A DNA stretch of 32,434 nt from Ilumatobacter sp. (GTDB lineage Bacteria > Actinomycetota > Acidimicrobiia > Acidimicrobiales > Ilumatobacteraceae). The stretch is taken from positions 1 to 32,434 of the forward strand of contig NZ_JASJCS010000055.1 in assembly GCF_030065885.1 (NCBI RefSeq), written 5' to 3'. Both the position numbers and the translations under genes were made by a program. Positions 7,617 through 15,094 of the stretch are shown piece by piece (within the stretch, counting starts at the first letter, position 1; each line of letters begins with the position of its first letter). The notes below the pieces were generated by a model. The model saw nothing but the letters and a program-made list of their open reading frames with translations. It made no database searches and was not told the DNA's origin.

Positions 7617-8495
7617 TCAGGGGAGGGAGAAGCCCTTGCGGAGCGGGACGATCACGCGGCTCTCGGTGAAGCCCAGCGACCGGTACAGCGCCCGTGCGGC
7701 CGTGTTCGCCTCGCGCACGGTCAGGTGCAGGCGCTGGCAGCCGAGCGTCTCGCGCAGCACGGCCGCGCCGGCGCGGATCAACTCGGCGCCGAGACCCTGC
7801 CGACGGCACCGTGGGTCGACGCCGACGAAGTCGATGTAGCCGCTTGCGTCGGGGTGGCGCTGGACTGCGACGTAGCCGACCGCGACCCCGTCGCGCTCGA
7901 CCGCGAGTCGAACGTGGGTCGCGTCGTTGCCGACGACGAGCGCGGCGCCCGTCGTGTGCGTGCCCGGGAACAGCTGGTCGTGGAGCCGACCGACCGTCGC
8001 CACGTCGTCGGCCGTGGTACGTCGACACGGAATCGACGGCGGCGGCAACGGCTCGGTCGACTCGAGCGCCACCGAGCCGGGATCGGCGTGGAAGCCGTGA
8101 CCGACCGACCACAGGACGAGGAGCTCGAACTCGGCGTCGCACGCCATCTCCTGCTCGACGACCGCTGGCGGGAGCTGACGGCTGGCGTGCGCGTACAGGC
8201 CGTCGGCGAGATCGGTCCACGCCCCGTCGTGCTCGGGAGCGATGAACGGGCCGAACCACCAGACGCGCCCCATCTCCTCGTCGATCGACCCCATCAGCCA
8301 GCCGGCGAGCTCGCCGGCGACCGATGCGACCGAGGCAACCGACGTCCAGTCGTCGTCCTCCTCGATCATCTCGGCCGCGATCGTCGCGGCGTCGTCGCCG
8401 AGGTAGGCGATGTGCCGGTACGGCAGCTGCTGGAGGCGCGCGGCGAGCGCAGCGAGGGTCGGGCGGTCACCTGCGGCCGCACGTCGGAGCTCCAT
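7617..8495 (-). CDS. GNAT-family N-acetyltransferase
   Basis: A 292-residue protein with a C-terminal GNAT domain. Motif A is seen as YIDFVGVDPRCRRQGLGAEL (R/Q-x-x-G-x-G/A acetyl-CoA pyrophosphate loop), followed by LHLTVREANTAARALYRSLGF (motif B with the usual AxxLYxxxGF). The N-terminal half (MELRRAAAGDRPTL and a later WLMGSIDEEMG) looks like a second, degenerate GNAT domain, which explains a length twice the single-domain size. Start is ATG 8495; the longer frame to 8585 would overlap crtB. The gene lies 28 bp after crtB in the same direction and may be cotranscribed. The acetyl acceptor is unknown, and involvement in carotenoid modification is only a positional idea. Confidence 0.8.
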   Translation of the reverse strand: MELRRAAAGDRPTLAALAARLQQLPYRHIAYLGDDAATIAAEMIEEDDDWTSVASVASVAGELAGWLMGSIDEEMGRVWWFGPFIAPEHDGAWTDLADGLYAHASRQLPPAVVEQEMACDAEFELLVLWSVGHGFHADPGSVALESTEPLPPPSIPCRRTTADDVATVGRLHDQLFPGTHTTGAALVVGNDATHVRLAVERDGVAVGYVAVQRHPDASGYIDFVGVDPRCRRQGLGAELIRAGAAVLRETLGCQRLHLTVREANTAARALYRSLGFTESRVIVPLRKGFSLP

Positions 8496-8523
8496 GGGAC
8501 GAGTGTCGCAGAGGCGACGGCGC

Positions 8524-9447
8524 TCAGCGGCGCAGGAACTCCGCGGTCGCCACCCCGAGCTTCTTCCAGGTCGGGACCGAGACACGCCCGCCGAAGACGT
8601 CGTACCCGGCTTCCTCGATCTCGTCGAGGATGCCGCCGTACAGGCGGTACGCCGCCCGGATGCAGCGGGCGCTGCGGTCGGGAAGCATCGCGATGCCGAG
8701 CTCGGCCGAGGCGTAGAGCTCGCGGCAGCGTGCGATCTCGAACCGCATCAGGTCGACGAAGTCCGGCGTGACCCGGCGATCGCCGAGGTCGACGCCGTAC
8801 TTGCGCATGTCCTCCTGCGGCAGGTACTGGCGACCGCGGTCGAGGTCCTCGTCGATGTCGCGGAGGAAGTTGGTGAGCTGGAAGGCGTTGCCGAGATCGC
8901 GAGCGCGTGGCGTGGCGGCCGTGAGGTCGGTCGGCTCGAGGATCGGGAGCATCATCTCGCCGATCACCGCCGCCGAGCCGTCCATGTAGCCGAGCAGGTC
9001 GTCCCAGGTGTCGTACGACTCGATCGTGAGGTCCATCTCCATCGATCGCAGGAAACGGCGGAATGCGTCCGGGTCGATGTCGAAGGCCTTCACGGTGTGC
9101 ACGACCGCCTTCAGGACCGGGTCGCCGGACCGCCCGTCGTCGAGATCGGCGAAGAAGCGCTCACCGAACGATCGCAGGGCTGCGGCCCGCTCCGCGACAG
9201 GGACGTCGCGCCCACCCTGGGAGGGGATCTCGTCGACGATGTCGTCGGCGTAGCGGGCGAACGCGTACAGCGCATGCACGTGGTGGCGCTTGACCTGAGG
9301 CAGCACCTGCGTCGACCAGTAGTAGGTGGTGCCGTGACGCCGGTTGAAGTCACGGCAGAGCGCGTACGACTGCTCGAGGGTGACCGGGCCGTCGGGGAGC
9401 AGCTGCGTGGTCGGAATCGGCGGCGTGCGGCGGAACGACAGCCGCAT
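8524..9447 (-). CDS. crtB: phytoene synthase
   Basis: A 307-residue squalene/phytoene synthase that condenses two GGPP molecules to 15-cis-phytoene. Both aspartate-rich motifs are present: YADDIVDE near residue 70 and NFLRDIDEDLDRGRQYLP near residue 195-210, preceded by LGNAFQLT. The N-terminal YYWSTQVLP and ALYAFARYAD segments are also typical. ATG 9447 is used; the GTG directly before it (9450) is equally possible, and a GAGGAG ribosome-binding site precedes both. The gene follows crtI in the same direction after about 40 bases, completing a crtE-crtI-crtB series. Confidence 0.93.
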   Translation of the reverse strand: MRLSFRRTPPIPTTQLLPDGPVTLEQSYALCRDFNRRHGTTYYWSTQVLPQVKRHHVHALYAFARYADDIVDEIPSQGGRDVPVAERAAALRSFGERFFADLDDGRSGDPVLKAVVHTVKAFDIDPDAFRRFLRSMEMDLTIESYDTWDDLLGYMDGSAAVIGEMMLPILEPTDLTAATPRARDLGNAFQLTNFLRDIDEDLDRGRQYLPQEDMRKYGVDLGDRRVTPDFVDLMRFEIARCRELYASAELGIAMLPDRSARCIRAAYRLYGGILDEIEEAGYDVFGGRVSVPTWKKLGVATAEFLRR

Positions 9448-9472
9448 CACCGCTGGGCTCCTCGGCTCGCCG

Positions 9473-9500
9473 TCACCACCTCACCACCTCACCACCTCAC
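9473..9500. repeat. Octamer tandem repeat across the crtI stop codon
   Basis: The plus strand reads TCACCACC three times in a row (9473-9480, 9481-9488, 9489-9496) followed by TCAC. The crtI stop codon lies inside it (9489-9491). On the minus strand it gives repeated GGTGGTGA. Because eight is not a multiple of three, gain or loss of a unit would alter the last residues of CrtI and its distance to crtB. Confidence 0.8.
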
Positions 9501-10979
9501 GACCGATGTCTCACGTGCGTACTCGTCGACGCGATCGGCAGCCAGCTTGCCGGAGACGAGGACCATCGGGACGCCGACGCCCGGCAGGGTGGACGACCCC
9601 GTGAAGACCAGGCCGGGCACCTTCCTGTCGACGTTGTTCGGTCGGAACGGGCCGGTCTGCCGGAACGTGTGCGCGAGCGCGAATGGCGTGCCGCGCTCCA
9701 TGCCCATCGACTCCCAGTCGAGCGGGTCGTACACCCGCTCGACCACCACGTCGTCGACCGGGTAACCGAGCTCGCCGACTCGCTTCTTGAGCTCGCCGGC
9801 GAAACGCTCGCCGTCGCGGGCCCAGTCGAGGCGGCCGTCGAGGTTGGGCGTCGGCTCGAGCGCGTAGATCGTCGAGCAGCCCTCCGGAGCGAGCGTGGGG
9901 TCGTCGAGCGAGTGCAGCGTGACGAGCACCGACGGGTCGGGCATCCGCACTCCGCGCTTGATGATGGCCTCGAACGCGGCGTCCCAGTCGCGACCGAAGT
10001 GGATGTTGTGGTGGGCGGCGTCCGACGGTGGCGCGCCTCGCACGCCCGCCACCCAGAGCAGGCACGACGGCGAGTACTGGCCCCGGCGGGCGGCCCGGGG
10101 CGCTTCGACACCGCCGACGAGGGTGCGATACGCAACCGGGAGGTCGGCGTTGCAGACGACGGCGTCGGCGACGACGCGCTCCTCCCCGGCGACCTCGACG
10201 CCGGTGACGGCGCCATCGCCGGTGCGCAGGATGCGGGTCACCGGCGCGTCGTATCGGAAGGCGACGCCGGCGTCGGTCAACGCGGTGGCGAGCCCGCGCG
10301 CCATCTCGTGCATGCCGCCCTCGGTCACGAACACGCCCTCGACCGAGTCCATGTAGGTGATGACCGAGTAGAGCGCCAGCGCATCCTTCGGTGCCAGCCC
10401 TGCGTACATCGACTGGAAGCTGAAGATGCGCCGCAGGCGCTCGTCGTCGAAGAACGACGCGACCTTCTGGTCGAGCTTGCCGAACCCGCCGAGCCGGATC
10501 AGGTCGAGTCCGGCTCGCCACGGCTTGAGGAGGTCGAGCACCGAATCGAAGTTGGCGTCGATGAAGTTGGCCATCTCGATCTCGTACAGGTCGCCGAGCC
10601 AACGGCAGAACCGGTGGAACGCATCGGCCTCACGGGACCCGGCGAAGCCGCGGATCTCCTCGGCCATCGCCTCTCGGCCGTGGCGGACGTGCAGCACCGA
10701 ACCGTCGGCGTACACCGCCCGGTACATCGGGTCGACCGGCTTCACGGTGACGTAGTCGGCCATGTCGCGGCCTGCGGCGGCGAACGCGTCGGCGAGGAGG
10801 TTCGGCATGGTCAAGACCGTCGGGCCGTTGTCGAGACGGAAGCCGGCCTCGTCGATGAGACCGGCGCGCCCCCCGGGGATCGACGCCCGCTCGAGCACGG
10901 TGACGTCGTGGCCACGACCGACCAGGTGCGCGGCAGCGGCGAGCCCGCCGAGGCCCGCCCCGACGACGGTGACGCGCAC
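9489..10979 (-). CDS. crtI: phytoene desaturase
   Basis: A 496-residue FAD-dependent desaturase that converts phytoene to lycopene or a related acyclic polyene at the membrane. It starts (GTG 10979) directly with the FAD-binding fold VTVVGAGLGGLAAAAHLVG and the acidic strand end VTVLERASIPGGRAG, and it ends with GLVFTGSSTLPGVGVPMV, the bacterial CrtI signature. DNGPTVLTMP and FSFQSMYAGLAP are also family-typical. Length matches CrtI (about 490-510). It begins one base after the crtE stop and is followed by crtB. Desaturation number (three, four or five) cannot be read from sequence. The final codons lie in an octamer repeat. Confidence 0.93.
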   Translation of the reverse strand: MRVTVVGAGLGGLAAAAHLVGRGHDVTVLERASIPGGRAGLIDEAGFRLDNGPTVLTMPNLLADAFAAAGRDMADYVTVKPVDPMYRAVYADGSVLHVRHGREAMAEEIRGFAGSREADAFHRFCRWLGDLYEIEMANFIDANFDSVLDLLKPWRAGLDLIRLGGFGKLDQKVASFFDDERLRRIFSFQSMYAGLAPKDALALYSVITYMDSVEGVFVTEGGMHEMARGLATALTDAGVAFRYDAPVTRILRTGDGAVTGVEVAGEERVVADAVVCNADLPVAYRTLVGGVEAPRAARRGQYSPSCLLWVAGVRGAPPSDAAHHNIHFGRDWDAAFEAIIKRGVRMPDPSVLVTLHSLDDPTLAPEGCSTIYALEPTPNLDGRLDWARDGERFAGELKKRVGELGYPVDDVVVERVYDPLDWESMGMERGTPFALAHTFRQTGPFRPNNVDRKVPGLVFTGSSTLPGVGVPMVLVSGKLAADRVDEYARETSVVRW

Positions 10980-10980
10980 G

Positions 10981-12042
10981 TCAGACCTCCCGCTGGCTGA
11001 CGAAGGCGGCCAGTGCGATGAGCTCGTCGCGCGCCGGGTCGACGAGGTCGGTGGCGTCGATCGCAGCGACCGCTTCGTCGGTGAGCCGAGCGATCGATGC
11101 CTCGAGATCGGCCAGCGCGCCGGTGTCGATGATGACTTGCTGGACGTCGGCGATCGCGGACGCGCTGAGCCGGGGGTTGCCCACCTGATCGAGCACCGAG
11201 CGCTGGGCCGCGTCGGCGGCGGCCAGGGCTCGCGCCAGCAGCGGGGTCGGCTTGCCCTCGCGGAGATCGTCGCCGACCGGCTTGCCGGTCGAGGCCTCGT
11301 CGCCGAACGCGCCCATCACGTCGTCGCGCATCTGGAAGGCGTCGCCGAGCGGCAGGCCGTACGCACTGAGCATCGGCGCGAGCTCGTCGAACCGCTCGGG
11401 AGCGGCGAGCGCGGCGCCCATGTGGAGCGGCCGCTCGATCGTGTACTTGCCCGACTTGTAGCGACAGATCCGCTCGGCCTGCTCGACATCGCGGACACCT
11501 CGGACCGAACCCACGATGTCGAGCACCTGCCCGACGTTCAGTTCGATACGGAGGTCGTTCCACAGGCGCCACGCCGTTCGATTGGCATCGGCGAGCAACT
11601 GGTCGGCATAGACGAAGGCCAGGTCGCCGATCAGGACCGCGATGCCCTCGCCGAACCGGCGCGCCTCGCCGTTCCAACCACCGTCGGCGTGCTGCTTGGC
11701 GAAGACGGTGTGGGTCGTCGGCTGACCCCGGCGTGTCGGCGCATCGTCCATCACGTCGTCGTGGAACAGCGCGAACGCGTGCATCAACTCGAACGCCGCC
11801 CCGGCGTCGGCCACGATCTGGGCCTCGGCGTCGCCACCCGCACCGACGAAGCCCCAGTGGCAGAACGCCGGCCGGAGTCGCTTGCCGCCCGACAGGACCA
11901 GCCGGCGGATCTCGGCCATCGGCTCGGCCAGATCGACGTCGAACGCGCTCCACCGCTCGTGCTCGGGCACGAGGTGCGCCTCGAGGCGCGCTGCGACGCG
12001 GTCAGCGATGCGTCGCAGGCTCGGAGGGGCTAGCTGGGACAC
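10981..12042 (-). CDS. crtE: geranylgeranyl diphosphate synthase (polyprenyl synthetase)
   Basis: A 353-residue trans-prenyltransferase. The first aspartate-rich motif is FHDDVMDDAPTRRGQPT (DDVMD at 95-99). The second is FQMRDDVMGAFGD (240-248), followed by TGKPVGDDLREGKPT, the pattern usual in actinobacterial GGPP synthases. GGKRLRP near residue 52-58 binds isopentenyl diphosphate. It supplies the C20 precursor for phytoene and possibly for other isoprenoids. Start is GTG 12042. It lies nine bases downstream of xseB and one base upstream of crtI. An xseB-prenyltransferase order is also known from E. coli (xseB-ispA), so this linkage may be old rather than special to carotenoids. Confidence 0.9.
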   Translation of the reverse strand: MSQLAPPSLRRIADRVAARLEAHLVPEHERWSAFDVDLAEPMAEIRRLVLSGGKRLRPAFCHWGFVGAGGDAEAQIVADAGAAFELMHAFALFHDDVMDDAPTRRGQPTTHTVFAKQHADGGWNGEARRFGEGIAVLIGDLAFVYADQLLADANRTAWRLWNDLRIELNVGQVLDIVGSVRGVRDVEQAERICRYKSGKYTIERPLHMGAALAAPERFDELAPMLSAYGLPLGDAFQMRDDVMGAFGDEASTGKPVGDDLREGKPTPLLARALAAADAAQRSVLDQVGNPRLSASAIADVQQVIIDTGALADLEASIARLTDEAVAAIDATDLVDPARDELIALAAFVSQREV

Positions 12043-12051
12043 ACGGCAAGG

Positions 12052-12318
12052 CTATGCGGGTTCGCCGTCGGCTGCTCGACCCTGATCGGTGGATTCGCCG
12101 GTCGCCGCGTCGAGATCGGCGATCACCTCGTCGATCCGCAGCTTGGCGTGACCGATCCGCTCGCGGCACAGGGCGATGAGGTCAGCCGCGCGAGCGACCC
12201 GGTCGGCGAGCCGGTCGACGTCGACGTCCGCGCCCTCCAGCTCGCGGAGGATGTCGTCGAGCTCGCCGAGCGCATCGGCGTAGCCGATCTCGTCGGCACT
12301 GATCGTCGGTTCGTTCAC
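12052..12318 (-). CDS. xseB: exodeoxyribonuclease VII small subunit
   Basis: An 88-residue acidic helical protein. IGYADALGELDDILRELEG followed by VDVDRLADRVARAADLI and CRERI is the standard XseB helical hairpin. XseB subunits bind the extended C-terminal helix of XseA in exonuclease VII, which degrades single-stranded DNA from both ends. The GTG at 12318 overlaps the xseA stop (GTGA), fitting coupled synthesis of the subunits. The final 20 residues (from about ATGESTDQ) are a low-complexity tail beyond the usual 70-80 residues. Confidence 0.9.
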   Translation of the reverse strand: MNEPTISADEIGYADALGELDDILRELEGADVDVDRLADRVARAADLIALCRERIGHAKLRIDEVIADLDAATGESTDQGRAADGEPA

Positions 12319-13649
12319 GGTTCCTCGATTCGACTGGTCAGGTCGCCGTCGGCGACTCGTGTCGTGACCACGTCGCCGACCGCGACGTCGTCGGTGGATC
12401 GGACAACGGCGCCGTCGGTGCGCCGGGTGATGCTCCAGCCGCGCCGGAGCAGGTTGGCCGGGTCGAGCAGCGCGAGGCGGGCCTCGCGCTGGATCAGGCC
12501 ATCCTGCTCTGCGGTGATCAGCTGGGGTGCTCGGCGCGCGACGCGTGCAGCGAGGCCGGCGATGTGGCGCCCGGCCGCGACGCGCTGACGTTCGGGCGCG
12601 GACCGGACTCGCTCGACGCGGGTGTCGAGGCGCTCGTCGGCGCGCTCGACGGCAGCGTGCGTGCGGCGGGCGATCCGGTGGGCACGGTCGGACAGCGCAG
12701 TCGCACCCTCGGCGACGGAGCGGCGACCCACCGCAGCGATGCGAGCCCACCGGTCCTCGGCGGCGTCGCGATACGCGGTGACCCGCTCGACGAGAGCGCC
12801 GGCACACGCGGTCGGGGTCTTGAGCGCCGTGTGTGCGACTTCGTCTGCGACGCTGCGATCGACCTCGTGACCGAGCCCGGTCAGCACCGGCAGCCGGCTG
12901 GTGGCGATCGCGAGGGCGATCGCCTCGGCGTCGAACGTGGCGAGCTCGTTGCGAGCACCCCCGCCACGGATCACCACGACGACGTCGAGGTCGGTGCGGG
13001 CAGCGAGCGTGCGGATCGACGCCGCGACCGACGCCTCGGCCCATTCACCCTGGACACGTGTGTCGCAGACGGCGAGCGAGAAGCCGAGGCCGCTCCGATC
13101 GAGCTCGTCGCGGAAGTCGTGCCACGCCGCCGTGCCGACGCTCGTGACGACCCCGACGCGGAGTGGCACCGGCGAGAGCACGCGCCCCCGGTTGGCGTCG
13201 TACAGGCCGCTCGCGACCAGGCGGCGGACGACCTGGTCACGGGCCTGGGAGAGCTCACCCAGTGTGAACCGAGGGTCGATGCCGGCCATCTTCAGGCCGA
13301 GTCGGCCGTTGGGCGCGTAGTAGTCGAGATGACCGAAGATGCGAACCTTCATGCCGTTGCCCAGGTCGAGGCGGTTCTTCTTGAGCACCGGGGTGAGGTT
13401 GCGCTTCATCGGCGCGAACAGCGAGACGTTCAGCACGGCCTTGCCCTGGTCGCCGTGTTCGACGAGCGAGAAGTAGGTGTGGGGACCGCTGTTGCGCAGA
13501 CCGTCGATCTCGCCGCGGACCCACACGCCGTCGCCGAACCCGCGCCGGAGCTGGTCGTTGACAGCATCGGCCAGCTCACCGACGGTGTACGTCGGGTTGG
13601 TCGGATCATCGAGCGGCTCGTCGCCGAAGTCGAACGCGGGCTGGCTCAC
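12315..13649 (-). CDS. xseA: exodeoxyribonuclease VII large subunit
   Basis: A 444-residue catalytic subunit of exonuclease VII. The N-terminal OB fold (about 20-115) includes VWVRGEIDGLRNSGPHTYFS. The catalytic domain begins at LRVGVVTSVGTAAWHDF and contains VVVVIRGGGARNELATFD and LPVLTGLGHEVDRSVADEVA, all conserved in XseA. A long Ala/Arg-rich helical region follows, then a C-terminal LLRRGWSITRRTDG segment typical of the family. The GTG at 13649 (VSQPAFDFGDE) is chosen; another GTG at 13677-13679 would add ten residues. The gene opens a minus-strand series xseA, xseB, crtE, crtI, crtB. A 10-bp palindrome CCTGATCAGG at 13662-13671 lies in the 71 bases to the divergent gene. Confidence 0.93.
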   Translation of the reverse strand: MSQPAFDFGDEPLDDPTNPTYTVGELADAVNDQLRRGFGDGVWVRGEIDGLRNSGPHTYFSLVEHGDQGKAVLNVSLFAPMKRNLTPVLKKNRLDLGNGMKVRIFGHLDYYAPNGRLGLKMAGIDPRFTLGELSQARDQVVRRLVASGLYDANRGRVLSPVPLRVGVVTSVGTAAWHDFRDELDRSGLGFSLAVCDTRVQGEWAEASVAASIRTLAARTDLDVVVVIRGGGARNELATFDAEAIALAIATSRLPVLTGLGHEVDRSVADEVAHTALKTPTACAGALVERVTAYRDAAEDRWARIAAVGRRSVAEGATALSDRAHRIARRTHAAVERADERLDTRVERVRSAPERQRVAAGRHIAGLAARVARRAPQLITAEQDGLIQREARLALLDPANLLRRGWSITRRTDGAVVRSTDDVAVGDVVTTRVADGDLTSRIEEP

Positions 13650-13720
13650 GGACCGATTCTGCCTGATCAGGGGACGCACGGGACCAACGACCGTTGCCGA
13701 TGCGGTGAGCCACCGCCACG

Positions 13721-14137
13721 ATGGTGGCCATGCAGCGGCTACTCGACCTCCTGCGCCGGGGGGCGTGGGTCGCGTTAGGGCTGCTGTCGGTCGCGGTCGG
13801 AGCGATCGGGATCGTCGTGCCCGGGCTGCCCACCACGGTGTTCTTCATCGCCGCCGCGGCCTGCTTCGCGAAGTCGAACCCTCGCCTCGAGCAGTGGGTC
13901 CTCGACCTCCCGCGCATCGGCCCGGCGGTGCAGCGGTACCGCGACGGCCTCGGGATGCCGATCCGGGCCAAGTACTGGGCGATCGGCATGATCGTCGTGT
14001 TCACGTCGATCAGCATCGTCGTCGTCGACGTGCTCGCATTCCGGATCGGCATCGCGCTCGTGGCTGCGGTCGGCGTGTGGTACGTCGGCAGGCGCGTGCC
14101 GACCACACCACCCGAGCTGCTGACCAATCCCGGATGA
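13721..14137 (+). CDS. DUF454 (YbaN-like) inner membrane protein
   Basis: A 138-residue protein with three or four hydrophobic segments. The stretch GAIGIVVPGLPTTVFFIAAA followed by CFAKSNPRLEQWVLD is the hallmark of the DUF454/YbaN family, as is the basic loop R-x-K-Y before the last two helices (AIGMIVVFTSISIVVVDV). The family's biochemical role is not established. The ATG at 13721 is used; ATG 13730 is a close alternative. It overlaps the next gene by four bases (ATGA) and is divergent from xseA. Nothing in the sequence links it to either neighbour functionally. Confidence 0.85.
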   Translation: MVAMQRLLDLLRRGAWVALGLLSVAVGAIGIVVPGLPTTVFFIAAAACFAKSNPRLEQWVLDLPRIGPAVQRYRDGLGMPIRAKYWAIGMIVVFTSISIVVVDVLAFRIGIALVAAVGVWYVGRRVPTTPPELLTNPG

Positions 14138-15093
14138 GCGTCGACACGCGTACGTGGTATCGCCACTTCGCGAGCCGCGAAGCCGCCGGGTCGTCGCCGA
14201 CCTGTGAACGGCTGGCGATGGCGATCGCCGACGACGACCATCTGATCGGCTTGCTCGAGCGGCTCCCAGACCAGAAGCGGCAGCCCAACCTGCTGTTCGC
14301 CGCGTGCCGCCATCTCGGAGCGCCCGTCGGCGAGACCGAGGCGGCGCTCGAGTTCCTGCGAGCTCGGTGGGGCGATGTCGAGCTCGTCGTCCGCGATCGC
14401 TCGACGCAGACCAACGAGCCGGCACGCACCGCCACGTTCCTGCCGGCGCTGGCCGGCCTCCACCAACCGATCGCGCTCGTCGAGATCGGCGCGTCGGCCG
14501 GGCTCTGCCTGTACCCGGACGCCTACCGCATCCGCTACGACGACGCACCCGTCGGACCGCCAGCGTCACCCGTCACGATCGACGTGACGACCACGGGCAA
14601 CGTGCCGAACCCCGGACCCGTCGACGTCGTCTGGCGAGCGGGCATCGACCTGAACCCGCTCGACGTGCGAGATCCCGACGACCTGGCCTGGCTCGAGGCG
14701 TGCATCTGGCCCGAGCACGACGATCGAGTCGACCGCCTGCGGGCCGCGGCCTCGGTGGTCGCCGCCGACCCGCCGCAGCTGGTGCGGGGCGACCTCCTCG
14801 ATCGACTCGATGACGTGCTCGCTGCCGCACCGCCCGACGCCACCGTCGTCGTGATCCACTCCGCAGTGCTCAACTACGTCGACGCCGCTCGCCGCCGCGC
14901 CGTGGCGGCTCGGCTGGCGTCGGACGACCTGGTCTGGCTGTCGAACGAGGCACCCGGCGTCGTCACCGAGCTACGCGCCCCCGTCGATGCACCCGAGGCC
15001 GGTGCACACTTCGTGTTGGGCCGCAACGGCGCGACGACGCTCGCCGTGAGCCATCCGCACGGTCGCTGGCTCTGGTGGGCGGAGCGCCGCTGA
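14134..15093 (+). CDS. DUF2332 family protein
   Basis: A 319-residue soluble protein of the DUF2332 family, common in Actinobacteria. Family-like segments are WYRHFASREAAGSSPTCERL near the start, a central NEPARTATFLPALAGL, then LVEIGASAGLCLYPDAY (a Gly-rich loop reminiscent of SAM-dependent methyltransferases), IDLNPLDVRDPDDLAWLEAC, and a late VVVIHSAVLNYV. The fold resemblance to methyltransferases is inference; no substrate is known to me. Its ATG overlaps the DUF454 stop (ATGA). Its own stop lies one base from the stop of the convergent rmuC gene, leaving no room for a terminator outside the coding regions. Confidence 0.85.
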   Translation: MSVDTRTWYRHFASREAAGSSPTCERLAMAIADDDHLIGLLERLPDQKRQPNLLFAACRHLGAPVGETEAALEFLRARWGDVELVVRDRSTQTNEPARTATFLPALAGLHQPIALVEIGASAGLCLYPDAYRIRYDDAPVGPPASPVTIDVTTTGNVPNPGPVDVVWRAGIDLNPLDVRDPDDLAWLEACIWPEHDDRVDRLRAAASVVAADPPQLVRGDLLDRLDDVLAAAPPDATVVVIHSAVLNYVDAARRRAVAARLASDDLVWLSNEAPGVVTELRAPVDAPEAGAHFVLGRNGATTLAVSHPHGRWLWWAERR

Positions 15094-15094
15094 C

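Noticed and set aside
9669..11000. A 443-codon plus-strand open frame
   Set aside because: Shadow of crtI; His/Val/Arg/Glu-rich with no fold pattern.
13662..13671. CCTGATCAGG palindrome between xseA and the DUF454 gene as an operator
   Set aside because: A single 10-bp palindrome in this GC-rich context is weak evidence; noted only under xseA.
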